A stretch of 64,000 bases of DNA from the NCBI RefSeq assembly GCF_002127325.2, contig NC_035449.2:77910693-77974692 (forward strand), in the 5' to 3' direction. Both the position numbers and the translations under genes were made by a program. Positions 11,022 through 24,851 of the stretch are shown in pieces (the stretch's first letter is position 1; every line of letters starts with the position of its first letter). Source of the stretch: Helianthus annuus. Its lineage: Eukaryota > Streptophyta > Magnoliopsida > Asterales > Asteraceae. A model generated the notes under the pieces. It saw only the letters and a program-made list of their open reading frames with translations. It did not search any database and was not told the origin of the DNA.

Positions 11022-14000
11022 ATGTCAAAAAGATCAAATCACTCGCGTTCATCTTCAAAGAATCCGAATTCATTACAACAAATATTTGAGAGTAAGTGAC
11101 ATTCTAAGTTATTCAGTTTTTGTTTCGTTAATTACAAATGATTAATATTTTAGATTAAATTTCTATTCATCTTTGTGTTTTTGTAGGTCCTGTTATTAGA
11201 ACTCCTCTTTCAGATATCTCAAATGGTAATTGCTGTTAAATCGAATTAAAACTATAATTTTTACTTTATATGTTTCTAATGCTATTAAATCTTATGTTCC
11301 TTACATATTATCTTTTTTATTTTTAAGTTAATTCACCTGCTGAAAGGCGTAAGCTTCGAAAAATAATATTTGATAACAAGAGATCAAAGAATTCGTCATC
11401 ATCAACAAATGTTCTAAACATATTGCCTGAGAACATAAGTTCGTTGCAGTCTTCTAATAATAACAAGAGATCAAAGAAATCTTCATCATCAATAAATGTT
11501 CCTAACATATTGTCTGAGAACATAAATTCGCTGCAGTCTTCTAATAATACTCACCGGAACATATACTCCATTGGTCCGCATACAAGTATAAATGAGACAA
11601 GTTCATTAGTTTCAACCATAACAGGTATCTCTTCTGTTTATTTTTTTTATAGTTTTCTATTATTTCACTAACCAATAGTCTTACACTAAGATTTATGATA
11701 AAATATGTAACCTTTAGATAAATCCAGCAAATCTACACCGTCAAATGATAATCTTCGATATTCCATTTCTCCTCGCATTAATATTAATAACAATCAAGTG
11801 GTATTTGGTTCTACGTCTACAATTACAAAGTTGTCTTCTGGTAAACGTAAGCTCGAGCATAAGAAACGTGACACTACTCCTATACCTATGGTCAATTTGG
11901 ATTCCGATGAAGATGATGTTTTAGTCAGAGTGGAGGACCCTTATAAGGGGGTATCTAAGGTTTCATTATTTTTCATCTTATTTTACGTCATATATTATAT
12001 TGAAACTGCAATATAACCATTAATCTATATTGAATAGATTATTTGGACCATGGTGACCAAGTTCTTACATGCGAAATCTGTAGTGCAAAGTTATGGACAT
12101 CAGAAGGTGGAAAAGGTCGAATAACTATGAATAAGCTGTGTTATAGTATGTGTTGTGGGTATGGTAAAGTTGAGCTACCTCCTTTAAAGGATGCGCATCC
12201 GTCTTATCAACTTTTGTTTTCTTCCTCAAATGAAAAAAGCAAGTTTTTCCAGAAGAATATAAGACGATACAACTCTATGTTTTCTTTTACATCTATGGGT
12301 GGAAAGGTTGATTCTGCTATTAACAAGGGCCATGCTCCGTTTATTTATCGAATCAGTGGGCAAAACTATCATTGCATCGGTAGTCTTAAACCTTCTAATG
12401 GAAATCAACCTCAGTTTTGTCAGCTATACATATATGACACTGAAAATGAAATAATAAACAGACAGGCATTATTCGGGTATGATTCATTATAAGCCCCATC
12501 TTTTTTACTTATATATATTTATAGAAAACGATTTTCTAATATTATTATTATGCTATATTAAGTTTATGTTGTTTATTTGTATTTTGTCAGGAAAACAAGC
12601 AAACCTTCGTCCTCTAATGATAAAGAGATTGATGTTGAAATGATACATTATTTGAGGGATTTATTAGATTCAGAAAATATGTTGGTTAAGACATATAGAA
12701 TGGTCAGAGACCATTTTCACGAATCCCCAGAGGCCAACCTTAAACTTCGTCTTATGTATAAAAGAGAAAAAGATGGCAGAACATATAACTTACCAACGAC
12801 GTCGGAAGTTGCTGCTTTGGTTGTTGGAGACATAGATAAAGCTATTGACCATCGTGATATTCTTGTCGAGACTCAGTCTGGAATGTTGCAGCGTATTAGC
12901 GAATTACATCCATCATATCTTGCTCTGCAATATCCGTTGCTTTTCCCATATGGTGATGATGGATATAGAATTGACATTCCCCATAGAGATTTCACTGCGA
13001 CACAAAAGAAAATAAAGCCAAAGTGCACGATGAGAGAATTTTTTGCATATAGGATCTAAGATAGAAATTATGGTTTTTCCTTAATTCTTAACGGAAGAAG
13101 GTTGTTACAACAGTTTTTGGTTGACGCATATACGATGATCGAGAGCGAGAGACTACATTACATTAGAAGACAACAAACAAAACTTCGATCTGAAACATTT
13201 GAAAATCTTCAGAAGCATAAAGCTAAAGGTAAACAAACTTTAAAAGACACTGGAAAGCCTATTATACTACCTTCTTCATTTACTGGTGGTGCAAGATTCA
13301 TGCAACAAAACTACCTCGATGCAATGGCCTTATGTAAGTCTTTCGGGTACCCAGATTTCTTCATAACTATAACTTATAATCCTAAGTGGCCAGAAGTAAA
13401 ACGATTTCTAAAAGATTCCACCATCAAAGCTGAGGACAGGCCTGACATACTGTGTCGATTGTTTAAAATGAAGCTCGATTCAATAATCAAAGATTTGAAG
13501 GATTCTAATTACCTCGGTGTGATTAATGCTGGTATGTTAGGTTTTTTTTACATTTCTTATTTTTGAGTAAAATTTGCAGTTAGTTTTATAAAATACTAAT
13601 TTTTTTTATTTAGTTGTTTATACGGTAGAATTCCAAAAGCGTGGTCTTCCTCATGCACATATATGCTTATTTATGAATGTCGATCACAAACTTCCTACTG
13701 TAGATCACATAGATCCATTTATATCGGCTGAGATTCCTGATAAAAATCAAGATCCCGAACTTTATTCTTTGGTAAGTGATTATATGATTCACGGTCCATG
13801 TGGAAATGCTAATTTGAAGTGTCCTTGCATGGTTGATAAAAGATGTTCAAAAAATTTTCCAAAGAAATTTTCATCACATACAACTGTTGATTCAAATGGT
13901 TTCCCTGTATACCGAAGACGAGATTCCGGCCACACAGTTATAAAATCTGGTGTTAGATTGGACAACAGAAGCGTTGTTCCATATAACAAAAGGCTTCTAA

Positions 14001-15102
14001 AAAGATATCAAGCACACATCAAGGTGGAATGGTGTAATCAATCTGGTTCAGTTAAATATTTGTTCAAGTATATTAATAAAGGCCCTGATATGGCTACTGC
14101 TGTTGTTTCTGGTGTTTCAAATCCAAGCATTAAGGATAAGCCAAGAGATGAGATCAAGGAATATTATGATTGTAGATATATTTCAGCATGTGAGGCATCA
14201 TGGAGAATATTCTCAAACGAGGTTCATTATAGGTATCCTGCAGTTATGAGGCTTCCCTTTCATATGCCGGGTCAACAGAATGTTGTTTATGGTGCGGATG
14301 ACGATATTGATAATGTGTTAACCAAGCCATCAGTTGCTTCTTCAATATTTCTTGAATGGATGAAATTAAACGAGTCAGATGAAAATGCTAGAAAGTTGAC
14401 TTATGTGGAGTTTCCATCAAAATTTGTTTGGAAACTTCAAGATAGATGTTGGCAGGTACGTAAGACGTACCAAACTGTTGGCCGTATACATTCTGTGTCT
14501 CCTGCGTTAGGCGAACCTTATTTTTTGAGGATACTTCTGAATAAAGTTAGAGGGCCCAGATCCTTCGAGGAAATACGTACTGATAACGGTCAGTTATTCC
14601 CGACTTTTAGAGATGCTTGCTACGCAATGGGGCTGTTAGATGATGACAATGAGTACGTTGAGGCCATTAAAGAAGCAAGTTTCGAAGGACATGCTGGGTA
14701 TCTCCGAGCGTTATTTGCTACATTGCTGTTGTCAAATACACTTTCACGTCCAGAGTTTGTGTGGGAGAACACTTGGAAATACTTAGCAGATGATATTTTA
14801 TACAGACGTCAAAAAGAAACAAATATTTCAGGTTCTCAGCTGTCTTTTTATTTTACATTCTAATTATATGTTTCATCATTAATGCCAAACAAATTTTTTT
14901 TTTTGAATTTTTAGGTTTAGTGCTTCCTGAACATCAAGTTAAAAACCTCACTTTGTTGGAAATTGAAAAATATTTAGTTTCGAATGGTTCGTCGTTACGA
15001 GGTTTTAACACGATGCCTTTTCCTGATGATGATTCGTTACGTGATGCTACTAATCGTCTAATTAATGAAGAGCTATCACATGACGTAGATGAAGTACAAA
15101 CT
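11022..15102 (+). pseudogene. Helitron RepHel, N-terminal and Rep (HUH) part
   Basis: Start ATG 11022 (MSKRSN). Several short exons give a Ser/Asn-rich N-terminus, then a Cys-containing zinc-finger-like block (CEICSAKLW). After that come the Helitron-like N domain (about 12590-13550) and the Rep endonuclease. Rep features visible are the HUH-type metal motif (GLPHAHICLF, near 13650) and a Tyr-containing helix (KYLFKYINKG, near 14056) that would attack DNA to start rolling-circle transfer. Introns are seen at 12482-12590, 13532-13614 and about 14832-14914. A TAA at 13057-13059 interrupts an otherwise continuous frame (AYRI stop DRNYG), where the family usually has Gln. Coding stops at 15102, just before the helicase ATP-binding motif, at the left end of the LTR array. 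The remainder is at 28353. Confidence 0.9.
11375..11548 (+). repeat. 87 bp in-frame tandem duplication in RepHel
   Basis: Two copies of a 29-codon unit (each starting NKRSK and ending LQSSNN) follow each other with a few substitutions. It lengthens the Ser/Asn-rich N-terminal region. Confidence 0.85.
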
Positions 15103-17797
15103 TGTCACACCCCAACCAATGGCGGAAACATCGGGATGAGACGAAGTGTGAAGATTGCTCGAGACATCATAACGCTAATAATTGTGACAAGTATTTAAAT
15201 AATCGTTTCATTTCATTTCTAAAGAATCAAGTACAAGGTTTTTAAATAAAGTACAACAACATGAATAATAAAATGATACAATACAAATACAATTCTTTCT
15301 AAGTGTGTATCTAAGCATCCTACTAGATTCCATGCATCGTCAACATCCACCTGTAACATGTTAAAATAAAGTTCAATGCAAAAGCAAAGGCGAGTATACA
15401 AGTTTGATACGTACATAGCAAAAGATAAGTTTGAACAATTCCTCATAGCAAGCATGTGATTCAAGATGAACATTTAAATATGGTATGTGTCTAACATATC
15501 AAACCAAGGAAACGCAATACGCTCATGACATAACCGAAGATAAAGAGGCAGGTCGTTAATCCTATAGCGCTACATATGTCACGGTTTGGCTGGTACGAAG
15601 TTAATGATAAATTCAACACATAAGATTAATCCAAGTTTAAAGCATCAAGCCATCACGTATACAAGCATGTTATAGGAATGTTCATGTGTTTAAGCAAAAT
15701 GTTCATGTGTAAGTTTGTTGATAGATAAACATGTTACACCCCAAAAGTGGTAAAAGTAAAAAGTGGGAATACGAGTATACTCACAAAATTGCAAATTCTT
15801 CCAATTATCCGATTGTTGAAGAGTGAAAGGGATTTGGAGGATGGAACATCGAGGTCACCCTATATGGGCAAGCGATGGTGCATGAGTAACGGAAACACGA
15901 TGAAGGATAAGAGTTGGAATTTAGAGTATGCCTAGTTAATATAAATATGTATACATTCCTATATAGTTATATAGTTTATGTAAAAATTATAAATCGAGTC
16001 TTATCAAGAGAATGGATGAAATGATGTCAAATAACTATATATTTGTATTTATTTTATAAAAATTAAATGAATTCAATAGGTTTCGACTTATAAAATTGAC
16101 GCATTTCGTTATACTGAATTTTACGAAAAACGGGCAGAGTCTCCTCTGTTTTTGGACGATCCCGACAATACAAGTTGTCAATGTTTTTGCCAAAATTCAA
16201 CAATAAGCACAATTTATAGATACAAGCTATTCAAAGTTCGATCCCGTAAATAAAATATTAATTAATACCAAAACAATAAAATTTACATTTCGACACTTTT
16301 ATTGGTGTTTCGTTTTTAACCCGATGACTCGACAAGACATGTTGTCGATTTATATGTTCAAAGTTCAACGTTTTAATCAACGATGTAAACTATATACGCA
16401 AGATGCGCCGAAAGTGGATAAATAAATAAATGTATTGGTTCGACGTTGAAGTAATATATACATATATAAAATAATAAAATTTAGCGTTGTTTAAATTGTA
16501 CCGAATCTAGAATGAGCCGTTGACCCGTTAGTCGACCGGGCTTGACCGTTTGACTCGAACCGAACCAAACGAAAGCTGCTGTTGACCATGTTTGACCGGA
16601 ACGAAACTGAACTGAACCGAAGTCGCTGACTGCCTTAGACCCGTGTTGACCAGTCAACCCGCTGAGTTGACTGGGTTGACCGAACCACGACCGGCTAACT
16701 GAACCCGAACAAAATACAGTCCAGATCTTGAACCGAGACCCGAAGCCACTGTTGGCCCGAAACGAGCACCCGAGCCAACCTGAACCATGTGTTAGAATCT
16801 GCGATGAACCGTAACCGAATCAAACATCAAACTGAACCGAATGGGTTTACTCGAAGGAATCCGAAGCTGCAAACTCGAACTAAACACGAAAACCCAAAGC
16901 TGAAAACTGAAAGAAATAACCCTGTTGTGTTGTTGCCTAAACCGAACCAAACACACAGGCTCCACCATTGCCGCCAGCACCGTCGGCCGCCACCGCCGCC
17001 TGCGGTGGTCGGACCATTACTCTTGCTCCGCTCACTCTCTCTCTCTCGTTATGTCTTCAACATAACAGCAGCAACATTTCGACTTCGTCATCATCACAAA
17101 ACAGAAAAGAACCAAAAAGAAACGAAACGAGGAGGGTTTTCATACCGGTGAAACCCGTCGAAGCAACGAAATCACACACCACCGCCGCTGCAGACGGTGG
17201 CGCTGCCGTCTGCCGCCGCCGCGGCTCTCCAGACTCGATGCGGCCCGCCTCTTTTCTCTCTCTTTCCTCGAAATCGGGGTGTGTGGTGCGGCCGGAGAAG
17301 AAAGGGGGCGTTGGAGGTCGCCGGTGGTCTTCATCGAAGCAAGTGAGGGTAACCGAGAGGGTGTTTGGCTTGATTCTTGAGTGAATATCTGAGTTGTATA
17401 AAGGATTTGTGTAAGTGAGTTCTTGAGTTATCAGACAAAGAAGGAAAAGAGAGGTAAACATGATACGGCTGGAGATACAAATGAGGATTAGTGTGTTACT
17501 AGTGTTTTATACTTAGGGTTTAATTAGTGGGTTTGGGCTTGGGCCCAAGGCCCACAAGCCCAATCCCCGAGTTTAGCGACCCGAGATCCCTTGCTAACCC
17601 ATAAAAGAAATAATCCGAACACTCCGTAATGTCGTAAATGATATTTTGTATTTAAAACACATAAATAAATAAATAAATAAATAATTTTTTTTTCGTTTTT
17701 AATTCGCTTCTCGATCAGATTTCAACGACGATTCTAAAAAAATAGAGAAACGGACTCGTATTTCTAACATGGAAACACAGAAATACGAAGCGTTACA
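15103..17797 (-). repeat. LTR 1 of array (3' LTR in element sense)
   Basis: 2695 bp, TGTCACACC to GCGTTACA on the plus strand. It contains a GC-rich block near 16960-17340 whose long open frames are chance. It differs from LTR 2 by scattered substitutions (six in the first ~490 bp). Confidence 0.9.
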
Positions 17798-19389
17798 GTC
17801 TCCCCTCCTTTAGGAAATTTCGTCCCGAAATTTATTCGAGAGGAAGACTTGAAAGGATTCTGGCAAACAGAAGGGGTTTCTTTAACGTTGAAGCTTGTAT
17901 GAAGGGAAACGAAGAATAATGGAGATATAAGGGTGAACAATTGATTTAACAGACGATTAAGGGTATAAGGATAGCATAAGTATCGGATAGACGAAAGTGA
18001 TGTGCTAAGAATGAAGTCTCGTCATGGATAATCAGATATAATGCGTTTGTGAGTTGTTAAAGTTTACGTATTAGGTCTAAGTAGGTCTGTAAAACATCGA
18101 ATTTCTCATGGCACGTTTTACGGAAGTTTGATAACATGGTGAAAACACTTATATATAGGAAGTACTAGCGGCGTATCCACCGTGTTTTGACCACATTATG
18201 TCCGTTTCGTATTCGGTGTCATGTTACGTTCTGTGTTTTACCATACACAGTAGTACACTCTATGGTTCTCATGAGCCAATCACTATAATCCCGTGTGCAC
18301 CCGCGATTATATTGATCGTCGCAAGATCTGCGTAGCTTGTACTAGTCGTGTATGAATCAGGGTATACATAATTTAAAAATTAAGAATGTGTACGTATAAG
18401 AACGTAGTATGTAAGCAAGTCCATGCTTAAGTATGTATGGGACCCACGTAAGAAAATCACTCGGATTACGCTCGCGTACGGGTACGAATGTATGAATCAT
18501 GAGTTTAAGTATGAATATGCATGTATGTATGAGCATAACATAAAGCGTGTAAGTAGTATGTGGATAAGTATTAGCATAAAACGTATGAAAAATGAGTATA
18601 AGTGTGAGTACAACAGGAGTATAAGCGTAATCACAAGGCGTATGAGTATAAATACAAGTATCAGTGTGAACATAAGATCTATGAGCATAGATATGAACAT
18701 GAATATGAATATAGGTGTAAAACATGAAGGTTAAGTATGAATAAAATATATGTGTATGAATATAAGTGTAACAAAGTTGTGTAAGTGCAAATGAAAACAT
18801 AAAGCATATGAACATGAATACGTATGTAGTATAGACATGAATGTAAGGACAATCGTAAGTGTATAGTTGTGAGTGTACAGTATTAACGTAAAATGTATAA
18901 ATCGCGACTATTAGTGTATGAGTTAATGATTTTATATATGGTATGAATTTAAATACGTATAAGATCAAGAGGTTTGAGTATAAAAGAAACGAAACTGAGT
19001 AGTACATGTGAAGTAGTCGTGAGGTATAAACTAGAACACGTGAAATGACGTACATGTCTAGTTGTTTGAGTTTATCGAATCAAAATAGATTGAGTTGAAT
19101 GGGAAGGTAGAGTATAGTTTGTAAATGTAAGGGAACATAAAGTACTCATTGGTTATGCATAACGTATTTTGTAATGATTGAAATTTGGGTAATAAAACGT
19201 TTTAAGACATGATTTAGAATCCTGTGTATATGAGTTGAGTGAAAAACAAATTGTATGATAGAAAGTACGCTTGATAAAACAATGTATTTTGAAATCGGTA
19301 TGAGTAGGTATTTTGAATAATGATAAACAATTTGGGTATAAAATATGATCGAGTTTGCATCATAAGGTATATTGAAGAGACGTTTTGGT

Positions 19390-20126
19390 AACGATCACCT
19401 AGGTAAGGGAATCACCCCTAATTCGTTGGTGAGGTCGTTTTTAAGAAAAGGGGAGTGGAGTTAATCGTCAAGGTAAGGAAATCACTCCTATCTCGATGAT
19501 ATGTCTCCACTTATCGTTACAAGGATTATGAATTTAAATTATATGAAATCATGCATATGTATAAATGTATGGAAAAGATTCAATATGTTGTGTGTGTAAA
19601 AAGAGAATGTCGAAAGTAAATTCAAATTTGAAAGATCGTATCGTATAAAATGAATAATAGGAACACATGTTTGATCAAAATTTGGGTGGTTCCAAAATGG
19701 AACTTTGACTAACCAAAGTGGTCGAAAAGTCTTTTGAATTTGAGGAGTATGCTTTGGCCTAATAGGTAAAATACTCTCGCCGACAAGTCGGTTAACGGTA
19801 TTTACCCTTCCGGTTACTACATGTCCCAAATCAATCGAAATTTCGAGACTTGGCGGGATAAAAAAAAATATCAAGGAGTGGAACTAGTCGCCAAGGTGCG
19901 GGTTTCACCCCTAACTTGACGGTTTCGTATCCTAAGTGTGGTTGGTACTTGTCGGGTCAAAATTTAGTTTCGACATGTTGACAAGGGTCCACTAGAATTT
20001 AAAATTTGAGATTTACCATTAAGATGTGGATTTCACTCCTAGCTTAATGGCGATATCTCGGGTAAAAAAAATATATAGATTGAGCGTCGTTCACCAAATT
20101 GTGGGTTTCACGCCTATTTTGGTGAA
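19390..20126 (-). repeat. Five conserved-loop hairpins in retrotransposon leader, copy 1
   Basis: Hairpins at 19390-19440, 19455-19510, 19888-19922, 20008-20059 and 20090-20126. Each centres on a core close to GGRWTTCACYCCTA. Stem arms differ: CCATTAAG/CTTAATGG (8 of 8), TTCACCAAA/TTTGGTGAA (9 of 9), GTGGAG/CTCCAC plus an inner arm, TCACC/GGTGA with outer AACGA/TCGTT, and an imperfect CGCCAAGGT arm. They lie about 420-1160 nt inside the primer site in element RNA sense. Confidence 0.75.
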
Positions 20127-20549
20127 TTCGTCCCATTTGTATAATGTGAGGGTTTACTGATTTAGAATAGTCAAGTAAAATGCATGAGGAAAAGTGTATG
20201 TCAAAAGAATACACAAACAAGTATAAACACATAAGAAAGCATATCAACAATGGTACATAAAGAATAAAGAATGAAATAATAAAACAAGTATTAACACATA
20301 GAGAAATATGTCAAGAATAACACATAAAGACTCAAACAATGAAACAAGTGTTAACACGTAGTAAAACAAGCACTAATGCGTACGAATAACATGTCAAATA
20401 TTACACATGAGTAACATACATGTTTAAAAAAAACATAGATAAGTAACAAATAAGGTATCATGTAGTGGTTCAAACAAAGCATACGAATAAGGCTCTAAAA
20501 CTATAGTCTAGGTGAAAGCATTCCTACTTTTCCTAATTCCCTATAGTTA

Positions 20550-20563
20550 TGGCTCTGATACCA
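20550..20563 (-). other. Primer-binding site (tRNA-Met) of array unit 1
   Basis: TGGTATCAGAGCCA on the minus strand, three bases from LTR 2. It is complementary to the initiator tRNA-Met 3' end. Confidence 0.9.
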
Positions 20564-20566
20564 ATC

Positions 20567-23261
20567 TGTCACACCCCAACCAAAGGCGGAAACATCGGGA
20601 TGAGACGAAGTGTGAAGATTGCTCGAGACATCATAACGCTAATAATTGTGACAAGTATTTAAATAATCGTTTCATTTCATTTCTAAAGAATCAAGTACAA
20701 GGTTTTGAAATAAAGTACAACAACATGAATAATAAAATGATACAATACAAATACAGTTCTTTCTAAGTGTGTATCTAAGCATCCTACTAGATTCCATGCA
20801 TCGTCAACATCCACCTGTAACATGTTAAAATAAAGTTCAATGCAAAAGCAAAGGCGAGTATACAAGTTTGATACGTACATAGCAAAAGATAAGTTTGAAC
20901 AATTCCTCATAGCAAGCATGTGATTCAAGATGAACATTTAAATATGGTATGTGTCTAACATATCAAACCAAGGAAACGCAATATGCTCATGACATAACCG
21001 AAGATAAAGAGGCGGGTCGTTAATCCTATAGCGCTACATATGTCACGGTTTGGCTCGTACGAAGTTAATGATAAATTCAACACATAAGATTAATCCAAGT
21101 TTAAAGCATCAAGCCATCACGTATACAAGCATGTTATAGGAATGTTCATGTGTTTAAGCAAAATGTTCATGTGTAAGTTTGTTGATAGATAAACATGTTA
21201 CACCCCAAAAGTGGTAAAAGTAAAAAGGGGGAATACGAGTATACTCACAAAATTGCAAATTCTTCCGATTATCCGATTGTTGACGAGTGAAAGGGATTTG
21301 GAGGATGGAACATCGAGGTCACCCTATATGGGCAACCGATGGTGCATGAGTAACGGAAACACGATGAAGGATAAGAGTTGGAATTTAGAGTATGCCTAGT
21401 TAATATAAAGATGTATACATTCCTATATAGTTATATAGTTTATGTAAAAATTATAAATCGAGTCTTATCAAGAGAATGGATGAAATGATGTCAAATAACT
21501 ATATATTTGTATTTATTTTATAAAAATTAAACGAATTCAATAGGTTTCGACTTATAAAATTGACGCAATTTGTTATACTGAATTTTACGAAAAACGGGAA
21601 GAGTCTCCTCTGTTTTTGGACGATCCCGACAATACAAGTTGTCAATGTTTTTGCCAAAATTCAACAATAAGCACAATTTATAGATACAAGCTATTCAAAG
21701 TTCGATCCCGTAAATAAAATATTAATTAATACCAAAACAATAAAATTTACATTTCGACACTTTTATTGGTGTTTCGTTTTTAACCCGATGACCCGACAAG
21801 ACATGTTGTCGATTTATATGTTCAAAGTTCAACGTTTTAATCAACGATGTAAACTATATACGCAAGATGAGCCGAAAGTGGATAAATAAATAAATGTATT
21901 GGTTCGACGTTGAAGTAATATATACATATATAAAATAATAAAATTTAGCGTTGTTTAAATTGTACCGAATCTAGAATGAGCCGTTGACCCGTTAGTCGAC
22001 CGGGCTTGACCGTTTGACTCGAACCGAACCAAACGAAAGCTGCTGTTGACCATGTTTGACCGGAACGAAACTGAACTGAACCGAAGTCGCTGACTGCCTT
22101 AGACCCGTGTTGACCAGTCAACCCGCTGAGTTGACTGGGTTGACCGAACCACGACCGGCTAACTGAACCCGAACAAAATACAGTCCAGATCTTGAACCGA
22201 GACCCGAAGCCACTGTTGGCCCGAAACGAGCACCCGAGCCAACCTGAACCATGTGTTAGAATCTGCGATGAACCGTAACCGAATCAAACATCAAACTGAA
22301 CCGAATGGGTTTACTCGAAGGAATCCGAAGCTGCAAACTCGAACTAAACACGAAAACCCAAAGCTGAAAACTGAAAGAAATAACCCTGTTGTGTTGTTGC
22401 CTAAACCGAACCAAACACACAGGCTACACCATTGCCGCCAGCACCGTCGGCCGCCACCGCCGCCTGCGGTGGTCGGACCTTTACTCTTGCTCCGCTCACT
22501 CTCTCTCTCTCGTTATGTCTTCAACATAACAGCAACAACATTTCGACTTCGTCATCATCACAAAACAGAAAAGAACCAAAAAGAAACGAAACGAGGAGGG
22601 TTTTCATACCGGTGAAACCCGTCGAAGCAACGAAATCACACACCACCGCCGCTGCAGATGGTGGCGCTGCCGTCTGCCGCCGCCGCGGCTCTCCAGACTC
22701 GATGCGGCCCGCCTCTTTTCTCTCTCTTTCCTCGAAATCGGGGTGTGTAGTGCGGCCAGAGAATAAAGGGGGCGTTGGAGGTCGCCGGTGGTCTTCATCG
22801 AAGCAAGTGAGGGTAACCGAGAGGGTGTTTGGCTTGATTCTTGAGTGAATATCTGAGTTGTATAAAGGATTTGTGTAAGTGAGTTCTTGAGTTATCAGAC
22901 AAAGAAGGAAAAGAGAGGTAAACATGATACGGCTGGAGATACAAATGAGGATTAGGGTGTTACTAGTGTTTTATACTTAGGGTTTAATTAGTGGGTTTGG
23001 GCTTGGGCCCAAGGCCCACAAGCCCAATCCCCGAGTTTAGCGACCCGAGATCCCTTGCTAACCCATAAAAGAAATAATCCGAACACTCCGTAATGTCGTA
23101 AATGATATTTTGTATTTAAAACACATAAATAAATAAATAATAATTTTTTTTTTCGTTTTTAATTCGCTTCTCGATCAGATTTCAACGACGATTCTAAAAA
23201 AAATAGAGAAACGGACTCGTATTTCTAAAGACATGGAAACACAGAAATACGAAGCGTTACA
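20567..23261 (-). repeat. LTR 2 of array
   Basis: 2695 bp, shared by both units: 5' LTR of unit 1 and 3' LTR of unit 2. It shares most of its variants with LTR 3 rather than LTR 1. Confidence 0.9.
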
Positions 23262-24851
23262 GTCTCCCCTCCTTTAGGAAATTTCGTCCCGAAATTTATT
23301 CGAGAGGAAGACTTGAAAGGATTCTGGCAAACAGAAGGGGTTTCTTTAACGTTGAAGCTTGTATGAAGGGCAACGAAGAATAATGGAGATATAAGGGTGA
23401 ACGATTGATTTAACAGAAGATTAAGGGTATAAGGATAGCATAAGTATCGGATAGACGAAAGTGATGTGCTAAGAATGAAGTCTCGTCATGGATAATCAGA
23501 TATAATGCATTTGTGAGTTGTTAAAGTTTATGTATTAGGTCTAAGTAGGTCTGTAAAACATCGAATTTCTCATGGCACGTTTTACGGAAGTTTGATAACA
23601 TGGTGAAAACACTTATATATAGGAAGTACCGGCGGCGTATCCACCGTGTTTTGACCACATTATGTCCGTTTCGTATTCGGTGTCATGTTACGTTCTGTGT
23701 TTTACCATACACAGTAGTACACTCTATGGTTCTCATGAGTCAATCACTATAATCCCATGTGCACCCGCGATTATATTGATCGTCGCAAGATCCGCGTAGC
23801 TTGTACTAGTCGTGTATGAATCAGGGTATACATAATTTAAAAATTAAGAATGTGTACGTATAAGAACGTAGTATGTAAGCAAGTCCATGCTTAAGTATGT
23901 ATGGGACCCACGTAAGCAAATCACTCGGATTACGCTCGCGTACGGGTACGAATGTATGAATCATGAGTTTAAGTATGAATATGCATGTATGTATGAGCAT
24001 AACATAAAGCGTGTAAGTAGTATGTGGATAAGTATTAGCATAAAACGTATGAAAAATGAGTATAAGTGTGAGTACAACAGGAGTATAAGCGTAATCACAA
24101 GGCGTATGAGTATAAATACAAGTATCAGTGTGAACATAAGATCTATGAGCATAGATATTAACATGAATATGAATATAGGTGTAAAACATGAAGGTTAAGT
24201 ATGAATAAAATATATGTGTATGAATATAAGTGTAACAAAGTTGTGTAAGTGCAAATGAAAACATAAAGCATATGAACATGAATACGTATGTAGTATAGAC
24301 ATGAATGTAAGGACAATCGTAAGTGTATAGTTGTGAGTGTACGAATTAACGTAAAATGTATAAATCGCGACTATTAGTGTATGAGTTAATGATTTTATAT
24401 ATGATATGAATTTAAATACGTATAAGATCAAGAGGTTTGAGTATAAAAGAAACAAAACTGAGTAGTACATGTGAAGTAGTCGTGAGGTATAAACTAGAAC
24501 ACGTGAAATGACGTGCATGTCTAGTTGTTTGAGTTTATCGAATCAAATAGATTGAGTTGAATGGGAAGGTAGAGTATAGTTTGTAAATGTAAGGGAACAT
24601 AAAGTACTCATTGGTTATGCATAACATATTTTGTAATGATTGAAATTTGGGTAATAAAACGTTTTAAGACATGATTTAGAATCCCGTGTATATGAGTTGA
24701 GTGAAAAACAGATTGTATGATAGAAAGTACGCTTGATAAAACAATGTATTTTGAAATCGGTATGAGTAGGTATTTTGAATAATGATAAACAATTTGGGTA
24801 TAAAATATGATCGAGTTTGCATCATAAGGTATATTGAAGAGACGTTTTGGT

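Larger units (their letters stand above)
17798..20566 (-). mobile_element. Internal region 1 of array, non-coding
   Basis: Begins at the polypurine tract (minus GGAGGGGAGAC, 17798-17814) and ends at the primer site. The segment 18420-18900 is a degenerate ATGAGTATAAG-like low-complexity tract. The segment 19390-20126 carries five hairpins. No retroviral protein was recognised in any frame. Confidence 0.8.

Noticed and set aside
16789..17461. GC-rich overlapping open frames on both strands (repeated at 22253-22925 and 27718-28362)
   Set aside because: They lie inside LTRs, overlap on both strands, and recur with every LTR. No family motif, so chance frames.
18357..19055. 232-residue minus-strand frame rich in Tyr and His
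   Set aside because: It is the complement of a degenerate ATGAGTATAAG-type low-complexity tract; composition explains the open frame.
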